Shown here: in pieces, positions 21,049 through 29,227 of the stretch | Layout of the letters: every line of letters begins with the position of its first letter | Position numbering within the stretch: position 1 is the stretch's first letter | Assembly: GCA_015499995.1 (NCBI GenBank) | Contig: JADNRV010000386.1 | Span: forward strand, 1 to 41,006 | Reading direction: 5' to 3' | Length of the DNA stretch: 41,006 nt | Origin: Flammula alnicola | Taxonomy: Eukaryota; Basidiomycota; Agaricomycetes; Agaricales; Strophariaceae | Position numbers and translations under genes: made by a program | Notes under the pieces: generated by a model | Database searches by the model: none | Told to the model about the DNA's origin: nothing | Seen by the model: only the letters and a program-made list of their open reading frames with translations

Positions 21049-21567
21049 TCATTTAGTGTGCTGACGGAATGACTTGGTTAGGTCTTCAAATGACTTGGTT
21101 AACTTGCGAAGTGATGACAGGATCGGTTCTGACCGAGCCTTCTTGATAATCGTTCGCCCAAAGGCCATCGGGGTCGGGTCTTCTTGGGTCGGGGTGATAG
21201 AGAATCGGGATGCAGGTTCGGGAGAGAGGGAAAGCGTTGGAGCATTCTGAGTCAGAATGACTTGGGCAGGAGCATCGGGGGTTTCTTTGATGACTCGCCA
21301 TAGGGGGGGGACGTCTTCTGGGCTGATTGGTATTTTCCCGATGCGTTCTTCTTTCATGTATTCTTCTAACTCCTCTCTGCGCCATTCTAACCGGCGGCGG
21401 ATTTCTTGGAGGTTTTGGATTGCGATGGTGCCATCATCGTGAGGGATATTGATTGGTTTCCATTCTGTGAACAGCGAAGGACACCGGGGAGAGTGGTAAG
21501 GTAATTCTGGGAAGAGGTCTTCGAATTCGGAAGGTGGGACCCAAGTATAGAAGGTGATAGGCGCCAT
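21049..21567 (-). CDS. accessory ORF of the chromovirus, unknown function, 172 aa
   Basis: The ATG (MAPITFYTWVPPSEFEDL) lies six bases after the stop codon of pol, so translation could be coupled to pol termination or use a subgenomic RNA. The middle contains a charged helix likely to form a coiled coil (IQNLQEIRRRLEWRREELEE). The rest is proline- and serine-rich, with a basic C-terminus (LRKLTKSFEDLTKSFRQHTK). I recognise no domain. The frame is intact. Confidence 0.65.
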   Translation of the reverse strand: MAPITFYTWVPPSEFEDLFPELPYHSPRCPSLFTEWKPINIPHDDGTIAIQNLQEIRRRLEWRREELEEYMKEERIGKIPISPEDVPPLWRVIKETPDAPAQVILTQNAPTLSLSPEPASRFSITPTQEDPTPMAFGRTIIKKARSEPILSSLRKLTKSFEDLTKSFRQHTK

Positions 21568-21573
21568 TTCGGG

Positions 21574-24500
21574 TTAATCGTTGCGAGTGATGTGCAGGCG
21601 CTGTTGATAGTCGTGCAGGATATCCTGTGCATTGTCAAAGGATGACTCAGGTTCCCACGTGGCTTCGGTGATCGGATATCCGATCCATTTCACAAGGTAT
21701 CTGTAGTGATTGTTCCGGAACCGTCGGTGGTTAATAATAGATTCCACTTCATACTCGTGTTCTCCTCCTACGTCGTCTGGTGGCGGTCTGGTGAAGTTGG
21801 GACCGTGTACGTCGTTTTCTTCATAAGGCATGAGTAGGGTGGCGTGGAAGACATCGTGGATTCGCCAGGTGGATGGGAGTTCTAGCCTATACGTTACTGG
21901 TCCTAGGACGTCTTTGATCGGGAACGGTCCTTCGCGTCTAGGTGCCATTTTCTTGTTGTAACGCGTTTTCAGGTTTCGGGAATCTAGCCATACCAGTTGT
22001 CCTTGTTTAAATGGTTTAAAGTTTGATCGAATCCGTTCCGCGATCCTGGCCCTAGCGAGTTCGTGAGCCGCTAGAGCTTCGTTTCGATCCTTGTCAAGCT
22101 GACGGAGTCTTTCTTCTACATCAGGGAAGTCGGTATGTTCGAAGGAAGTGGGTATAGGCACGGGGGAGTAGCCCAAGGATAGCTCGAAAGGAGTCTTCTG
22201 TCGGTCCGCGTGTCTTCGATTGTTGTGGGTAAATTCCAGAATTCCGACGTTTTTCTTCCAAGTGGTTGGATTGGATGAACAGTAGATTGAAAAGTAGGCT
22301 TCAATTTCCTGATTAAACCTCTCTGTAGAGCCGTCTGTCTGAGGATGGAAGGCTGTAGACAATTTGGACTTTATTCCAAGTAGCTTCAGGAGTTCCTGGA
22401 AGGCTTTCGCAGCGAATCGGGGGTCTCTGTCAGAGGTAATTGCGTCGGGGAGTCCATATCTTTTGTAAAGGTTGTCCAATAAGAGTTGACCGGTGCCTTC
22501 ATGATCGATCGAAATTGAGCAGGGTATAGCAATCACCCCCTTCGTAGACTTATAGTCGACCACGACTAATAATGCATTGCATCCGTCTACTGGCGGTAAA
22601 TCCGTGATAAAGTCCATTGACGGTTCTGCCCAAGGTCTGTTCGAGTTTTGTCCTTCCGCAGGGAGTAGGGCCGGTTTCGAGGGCGTCCTGTTGATTTTGA
22701 ATTGTTGGCAGGGTCCGCATCCTTTGACATAATTTTTGACGAATGTCCTAAGTCCTGGCCACCAATAGTGTTGTCTGACTGCGTTGAATGTTTCCAATTC
22801 TCCTGGGTGTCCTGCCGTGGGAGAGTCGTGATAGCGTTTTAGAATGTCGCGCCTGAGTGATAGATCGTTCGGAATATAGTTTTTTCCTTTGTAGAAGAGT
22901 AATTTCTTGTCGTCCTTGTATTCCATTGTCCAGTCTTGCAGTTCTCTTCGAGCTTCTGCTGGTCCGAGTTCAAGCAGCAATTTGACAGCTTTGCTGGCTT
23001 CGTCGTCGAGGTTATCGGTTTGCATGATTTTATCTTGCAGTTCGACGTCGATAAGTCGAATAAACATGTCATTTGGCAGAAGGGTGACATCTTCATTGTT
23101 GTTGTCATCGTCCGGTACATGGTCTGGTCTTCTAGATAATGCATCGGCTTGTACCATTTTGGTGCCGGCCTGATGAACGAGTTTGATGTCGTATTCCGAT
23201 AGTAATAACGACCATCGTGCTTGTCTTCGGTTCAATCGCTGTGCCGAGCGGAAGTAGGTGAGATTCTTATGGTCGGAGAGTACGGTCGTCGTATGTGGTG
23301 ATCCTTGGATATAATGTCTCCAGTCTTGCAGGGCTCTGATAATCGCAAGTAATTCTCGATCGTAAATTTCATAGTTTCGTTCCGCTGGGGAGAAGGTCTT
23401 CGACAGGAATGCGCAAGGATGTCTGGCACCGTTTACATCTAGCTGGGAGAGCACCGCACCCGAGGCATATTTTGAAGCATCGCATTCAATCTGGAAGGGT
23501 TTCGTCGGATCAGGCATCAAAAGTACTGGTTCTTCCGTGAATTTGGCCTTGAGCGTGTCGAAGGCGGTTTGCGCTGCTTCGGTCCATTCGAATTTTTGGT
23601 CCTTTTTCAGAAGTTCGTTTAGCGCTCTCGCTATTTCTGAATAGGCTCGGATAAAGCGCCGGTAGAAGTTGCCGAAACCAAGAAATGATCGGACCTGTTT
23701 CAGGGTTTGCGGAACTGGCCATTCCGCGATTCCTTTCAATTTTGCAGGGTCCATGCTGATCCGGCCTTCTTCGATAATCATTCCGAGCCATTCTATTTTC
23801 GTCTGTTCGAATAGACATTTTTCGGGCTTCAGGAACAGGTCGTTGTCTCGGAGTCTTTGCAGGACTCGTTTGGTGTATCCCTTTAGCTTCTCTCGGTTGC
23901 TCGAGAAAAGGAAGATGTCGTCCATGTAGATTATGATCCAGTGTTCGTCTTGCGTTTCGTCTGTCATATCCTTAAAGATGTCGTCCATCATTGCTTGGAA
24001 GGTTGCCGGTGAGTTGCGCATGCCGAAGAACATGACCATTGGTTCGAAAAGCCCCTTATTGGTCTTGAAGGCGGCTTTCCATTGGTCTCCGTCTCTGATC
24101 CTGACATTATTGTATCCCCATCGGACGTCGAGCTTAGTGAAATACTTGGCTCCCTTTAGTTTGTCCATTAATTCGGGATAAGGGGCAGCGGGTAGGCATT
24201 CGGAATCGTCCATTCATTCAGGTAGCGATAATCTTGGCAGGGTCTGAGATCGCCATCCTTCTTGTTGGTATAGAAGAAGGGAGAGGCCATCGGGGATTTC
24301 GAGGGTCGAATATATCCTTTGTCCAGGTTTTCCGTCAAGAATTCTCCAAGCTTCTTTTCTTCCGTCGGGGAAAGCGCGTAGGTTTTGAAGGACTTGGGTA
24401 CAAATCCTTCTTTCATTTCGATCTTGTGATCCCAGGGTCTTGATTCGGGGAATCGGGAGGCGGCTTTCTTGTCGAATAGGTCCATGTATTCACGGTATTC

Positions 24501-25235
24501 ATGGGGAATCATTTCCTCCAGGGTCTTCTTCGGGGCGACTTCCTTTTCCGCGAATGCAAAAGTTTGGGCTGCCGTGGTCTTGGCATTGATCCAGGTTTCC
24601 TTTGCTTCCGAAGTAAGTTCTCCGTTGATGTAAGATATCAATAGATCAGCCGTCGGGTCGATTTCTTTAGTCTCGACAGTCCTCTTCATTGTGGGAGTAT
24701 ACTCCTCACAAGTGGGGCTCCTGTCGGGTCCTAGTGCCGGTTTAGTTTCTTCTTTCGTTTCTAGTTTTTGTACTAGGGCATCGTTCCAATGATCTCGCCA
24801 AGCCAGGGTTCCCAATCGCCAATCAATGTCCGGGTTTAGATCTTCCAGCCAAGTGTACCCTAAGATAATTGATTGTTTGCCGAGGCCGGTAATCAAGAAT
24901 TTGGTCAGGGTGGTTCTTCCATTCAGGGTCAGGTACATCATGACGTAGTGGGTGATGGTTCCTTTCTTGTTGTAGGTTCCGTCCACGTTTTTTGCTTTGA
25001 TCGGAGTGAGTAGCCGTCGGGGTCGCAGTTCATGTTCTTTCGCAAAGTTTTGGTCCATGAAAGTTCCTGCTGCTCCGGAGTCGAGCAGGGCCGAGGTTTC
25101 AACGCTTTCTTCTCGCGTATTTTCACTCGAAAGAGAACAAGGTAAAAGCATAGTCTTATTCTCTATTTCGGCTACTAATACAGATTGAACGAGAACATAG
25201 GAGGTTACGCACGTTGTATCGTACCCCCTAATCAA
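21574..25235 (-). CDS. pol: pol polyprotein: protease, reverse transcriptase, RNase H, integrase, chromodomain (frame-shifted)
   Basis: The first part (25235-24168) has the aspartic protease motif LLDSGAAGTF and the start of the reverse transcriptase (DKGYIRPSKSPMASPFFYTN). It then stops early. The remainder is an open frame of 879 codons (24213-21574): the catalytic YMDD at residue 96, RNase H with DASKYASGAVLSQ, the integrase zinc finger (HPGELETF .. CGPCQQFK), the DDE-type core (MDFITDLPPVDG; TSDRDPRFAAKAF; HPQTDGSTERFNQE), and a C-terminal chromodomain (YEVESIINHRR; YLVKWIGYPITEATWEPE). The break at about 24173-24177 is explained by the loss of one base between the finger region and the catalytic part, so this copy cannot make a full Pol unless that is a sequence error. 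Pol lies in the -1 frame relative to Gag and has no ATG of its own at the junction, which points to programmed frameshifting. Confidence 0.93.
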
Positions 25236-25240
25236 AAATC
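25232..25240 (-). promoter_or_regulatory. likely -1 ribosomal frameshift site between gag and pol
   Basis: On the sense strand the end of gag reads AAG GAT TTT TGA. Slipping back one base on the run of five T avoids the stop and continues as TTT TTG ATT AGG into pol. The pol frame overlaps the gag stop and has only a TTG at its beginning, so it depends on such a shift. The site is a simple T-run rather than a classical heptamer. No pseudoknot was assessed. Confidence 0.5.
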
Positions 25241-26540
25241 CTTTCCTAAATCATCCAAACAGTCGGTTCTTTCGGTTTCATCCAGTTCTTCGATGAGTGC
25301 GCGAATGTGCGCACCCGTTTCTCGTCCAGTCATCTTCTTTTTGGCTGGTGGGTTCCAGTTTGGGTTCGGGTTCGAGTTCGTTCTCCAGGGCTTGTTCGAG
25401 TTCGTGTTCGTTCTTCGTTTCGGGCAATCTCGAGCCAGATGTCCAGTCTGCTCGCAGATAAAACAGGCTCCTCGGCGGAGCAAGTCGTTTCGTTTCTCTA
25501 CAGACATAGCGTCGATGTCCATAGCGTCGGGGTCTCGGGTTTGTAGGAGAAGGGTCTCCTTTCAGGTCGTTCTGGTTTCGGGGTAGAAGGTTGCCCTTCG
25601 TATCTCGCGGAAATCGTCCTAGAGATATTGGCGGCGGTGTCTCGTTTCTTGGCTGCATCGTACCATCCTTGGAGGGTCGTGGGAGGGGTGTCGCTTGTCA
25701 TGATCGCTTCTCTCAACTTCTTCCCGATTGACCTTCTGAACAGATCAATCAGAGAGAGGGGATCGGTAATGCCTGATTTCAGAACAAGGATCTTGAAGTC
25801 GTTAATGTGTTCGTCCATCGTCTTCTTTCCTTGTCTGATGTCGTAAAGTTTTCCTAAGGCGTTACCTTGCGAGTCGGTGATGGCGTAGTCAATGTCAATC
25901 TGAGCTTTAAAGGCGTCCCAGGTTCCCAGGTCTAGATGAGTTGGTACCGTAGCAGTAGCCGCTACCATATGAGAATCGTAGAATTGCTCTGCCCATGCTG
26001 CGGCAGCTCCTTCAGTCATAAAGGAGAGAGCAAATCCTATTTTCTTCTCATCGGTGTTGTAGACAGCATCGTTGATCTTGAGGTAGAGGAGTACCGATTT
26101 CATCCATGGTGTATATTTTTCGATATCACCATTGAAGTTCTGGGGACGGTTCAAGTTGATTTCCTTAGCTGGTGCTGCCATTGGTGCGGTGGTCTGTTGT
26201 CCTGGTGGTCCTGGCGGTGGAGGTGGAGGTGGAGGTGGACCTCTTGGGGGTTGTCGTCCCGGGGCGGGGAAAGTTCTTCTGAAGAACTAGGAGGGTCAGG
26301 GGGAGGTACAGAGCTTTCGCTAGTACCCTGAGGGAAGTCGTTTCGATCGTCGAAGATAGAAGGGAACTGAACGGGGGTCCTTTCTCCTGAAGGGGTCTGA
26401 GTAGGAGTGAAGGGGCGTTCTTGTTCTTCGAGGGTTTCGGAGAGTTGTTGGGAAGAGGCGCTAGGGGTGGACGGTTCAGGGGTTGGTTCTATCGGAATCT
26501 GTTCTCGAGTGGACGATCGAGTGATTCGGGTTCTGGCCAA
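25232..26540 (-). CDS. gag: gag with nucleocapsid zinc knuckle (two single-base breaks)
   Basis: Three open pieces cover gag. The N-terminal P/S/T-rich part is 26540 to about 26245 (MARTRITRSSTREQIPIEP). The capsid-like part runs to 25498 (NGDIEKYTPWMKSVLLYLKI; AAAAWAEQFYDSH; MDEHINDFKILVLKSG; DLFRRSIGKKLREAI), the retrotransposon Gag fold. The nucleocapsid part is 25522-25232, with one knuckle CFICEQTGHLARDC. The pieces are offset as expected from one missing base at about 26240-26245 and one in a run of C (four present, at 25529-25532). A proline repeat (PPPPPPPPGPPGQQ) precedes the capsid region. If the second piece is translated alone, it could start at ATG 26181. Gag coats the RNA and forms the particle. 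Confidence 0.85.
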
Positions 26541-26679
26541 GGAAGATGCAGTCGGCCTGGTTAGAGAGCTCTTCGGAGGCGTTTCGTCTTCTCGGACTCC
26601 GGGGAGTCCTTAGTTCGGTTCGGGTTTCGTTTTGTCGGTGGAGTGTCCCAAGTGCTGAATAGCAAGTGGAGGTTTGGGG

Positions 26680-26690
26680 AGCTAGTTCTT
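26680..26690 (-). other. self-priming binding site of the chromovirus
   Basis: One base inside the 5' LTR the sense strand reads AAGAACTAGCT. This is the exact reverse complement of AGCTAGTTCTT (26879 to 26869), the predicted first 11 nt of the element's RNA. There is no TGG as expected for a tRNA primer. An RNA 5' end annealing to a site next to the LTR is the priming mode established for Tf1 and its relatives. Confidence 0.75.
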
Positions 26691-26797
26691 TTGTTACGAT
26701 GTTCAAGTAACAACGTTAAAGATAAGCGTTCTTATCTCTAAGTGATACCTTAATCGTATCTTCAAGCAACTGCTAAGTCGATCGTTCGTACTTAGAG

Positions 26798-26814
26798 GTT
26801 GGACTCGAACCAAC
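26798..26814 (-). other. tRNA T-arm-like stem-loop (B-box match) in the LTR
   Basis: The sense strand reads GTTGG TTCGAGT CCAAC: a 5-bp stem with a 7-nt TTCGAGT loop, identical in form to a tRNA T-arm. It contains GGTTCGAGTCC, a full pol III B-box consensus. The left LTR has the same at 19516-19532. It lies about 65 nt into the predicted RNA. Confidence 0.55.
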
Positions 26815-26906
26815 TTAAGTATTCGTGAGCTTTGTTATAAGAAGACTTGGCTGTTGCCGTGTATTCTCAAGAACTAGCTAAAGAACAAGTATACGAACTA
26901 TTGTAC

Positions 26907-26913
26907 TTTATAC
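26907..26913 (-). promoter_or_regulatory. TATA box of the LTR promoter
   Basis: The sense strand reads AGTATAAAGTAC. The first T of TATAAAG is 34 nt before 26879, the RNA start predicted independently from the self-priming match. That is the normal spacing for a pol II start. Confidence 0.7.
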
Positions 26914-27185
26914 TAGTTAAAGGTGCGAACGGACCAAGTGTCAGCATATCGGAAGCGTAGCTAAATGACTCCTCTAGAGTCAGAAGAGAACAGTACAGTA
27001 AGCCAAAGGGTATGCCGATGATAATCGTATCGTCGGGCTAAATATAGTACATACTAAAAGTAGACTCGGAACCGGAAAGGTACTCATAACGGAACGGAAT
27101 TGTCCAGTACTGCTGGGCTACATTACGAGACAGACAAGAAGTAGATAAGATAAAGAAAAATGGGACGGGCTGACGAACCGTAACA

Positions 27186-29227
27186 GCCGTACTATCTGGG
27201 AGCGCACCAATGAAGCGATGGAAATATCGGACAAATGGAAGGACAAATGGGCATGTCTGGTGTCAAATACGATGCGGGGAGACTAGAAGAAGACAGGGTG
27301 CTACACAACTGGCACGGTGGACCGTGGAATCAGCATCGCAGACGACGAGGAGGGTGGAAAAATGCGGTAGCATTGCTTGTATCACTAGCACAACCAATAG
27401 GCACATATAAAGAATGAAAGGGATTGTTATTTCCAACAAAACCGAGCAGCAACGACGCTGAGGACTCAGGAATCCGAATGAGGGAATAGGCGCATTGAGG
27501 TGTCGGCATCACGTGCTCCCGCTGAAAATCACTTGTTTATCAATGATCTTAGTCTTAGATCTAGATATTATACCGAATTTCTTCGATAATCGTATTCTAA
27601 ATACCTTCCATGATTCTTTTGGCATTTTATTTGACCTCAGTTCGACACAGAGAGGCAACAGAGAGGTCAGGAAAGCGAGGCGCAAGGCTTATTGGCATCT
27701 ATTTATCGACAGCATCACAGAGCACGTGACTCCATGGACTCCATGTACTCCATGGATGGACTTTTCAATTCCTGGATGCTCTCGTGTTTCCAAATCCCAG
27801 ATTCTTATGAATAATCAGCCTGAAATCCTATATAAACCACACAAGAAACCAAGAAACAGCCACTTTCTACATAGCTGTTTATGTAAGCACTTTATTGAAC
27901 ATAGAAAGACTATAATAAACTAATAATGCATAATTAGACTCCATCAGCAGCTGTGCACGGTCTTGTGTGCCAGCGCGTCTCCTTGTCTGACAGATTCCAC
28001 TCTTTGCCTGTGACACTATACCACACAGTGTGCTCAACACATATCCAAGCTCCTCCTTCTGAGCATCCGGTCAGATCGGACTGCTCCAATGGACATCCTG
28101 AAATCACCACGCATATCAAATTGCATGGTTAGTGTGCCAGAAATCTATGCTATGAGAACTAAAAATAGATGTAACTACCGCAATGCCCTGCCGGTCCAGT
28201 TTGCCATCACGGCATGAACAAAAATAGCTATGTCATCCAGACTCAATAATGGATCCACCCTTTTCCATTCCCTCTTGCATATAAAAGTGGTATCATTCTA
28301 TTCAGAAATACAAGTAGAATATGTATATGTAATTTAATTGAGGCCAAACCGTTCCGTGCAGTATCCAGCAGGCTGAAAGCTGTAAAGCTATTTTTAAATC
28401 ATGAACAGCATGGCAGCTGCTTACAAATGTGATGCCATCAAAGATAAGGGCATGAACAGCATGGCTATGCTTACAAATGTGATGCCATCAAAGATAAGGG
28501 GCCAACAAGGTCGCTGCAAACCTGTTTTTTTGCTGGTTGCTGTAGATTAAAAGAGCTCCCTTTTACTTACGTAAAGAGTCGTAACTACATAAGAACACTT
28601 TTGGTTGTTGCCATGAGAACTGCATCGCTTGTTCGCTCCTTGTTGAATTCTTGGACCTCGATGAGCAATCCGAATCCGCGTCTGTTGCCTCTCGTTGAGA
28701 TTGAGAAGCTTTGACCCTCGCCTCGGTTTCCACCAAAGCTATGTATTGAAAGTTTAAGCTACTTCTGGACCAAAAACTGGTCCGCATCTTCGCTTGATCT
28801 TTACCGTAACTAAGCGCGCTAACCCCGTTGAGGTATCAATATCAACCTCAATATATATCTTTGATCCTAAATTAAATAGCTGTCAAAGTAACATTCACTC
28901 TGTCGACGAACGACGAAAATTCCCTTTATATGGAGTAATTTTTGCGTGCATTTCTCTGCCTCGAGAAAATTGTTACGATAGCGCCGTAAAATTGAAATTA
29001 TTCTGATTAAGAAATTCAATATTTCAACTTTCGCGTAATTAGCTCACCGCAAACTTCCTGATTAGACAGTTGGGCAACGAAGTTGGTTATCAGGGTAGAG
29101 CAACTTTCGATACGACCCCGACGCGGTTTTTTTCTCTTCAGTCCATTCCTCCCCCTCCTCTTCAGCTGTCCTCGGGATTAGCTACCCACTTTCTTTACTA
29201 CTACACACTCACTTCAAGTACACTTAA
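27186..29227. other. intergenic; right target-site duplication, then no recognised gene
   Basis: 27186-27190 is the right GCCGT duplication. The following sequence is the other half of the site split by the retrotransposon. Small open frames such as 27934-28119 (-, four cysteines, 61 aa) and 28563-28787 (-, 74 aa) have no family resemblance. Around 27727-27760 there are three tandem ACTCCATG-type words. The last 150 bases are the promoter and leader of the AA14-like gene, with a T- and C-rich stretch at 29125-29165. Confidence 0.35.
28400..28500. repeat. 50-bp tandem duplication
   Basis: The segment beginning CATGAACAGCATGGC and ending CATCAAAGATAAGGG is present twice in direct tandem (28400-28450 and 28451-28500). 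The copies differ only at a small site in the middle (AGCTGC versus TATGC), so the event is recent. Confidence 0.8.

Larger units (their letters stand above)
19410..27185 (-). mobile_element. Ty3/gypsy chromovirus (LTR retrotransposon), 7776 bp
   Basis: Two 494-bp LTRs of the form TGTTACG..CGTAACA enclose, on the - strand, gag, pol (protease, reverse transcriptase, RNase H, integrase, chromodomain) and two more ORFs. The chromodomain at the end of the integrase places it in the chromoviruses, which insert with help from chromatin marks. The priming site is complementary to the element's own predicted RNA 5' end, as in the Tf1/sushi group. The flanking GCCGT duplication is intact and I see no difference between the LTRs, so the insertion is recent. 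Gag and pol nonetheless contain three single-base losses. Confidence 0.95.
26692..27185 (-). repeat. 5' LTR of the chromovirus
   Basis: 494 bp. On the sense strand U3 runs from 27185 to 26880. The predicted RNA start is at 26879, and R plus U5 take the remaining 188 nt. R/U5 contains several small hairpins (GATAAG-AACG-CTTATC; GATAC..GTATC; TGTTAC..GTAACA) and a T-arm-like stem-loop annotated below. Confidence 0.93.

Noticed and set aside
26798..26814. A complete tRNA gene in the LTR
   Set aside because: Only the T-arm form is present. I could not place an acceptor stem, D-arm and anticodon arm around it.
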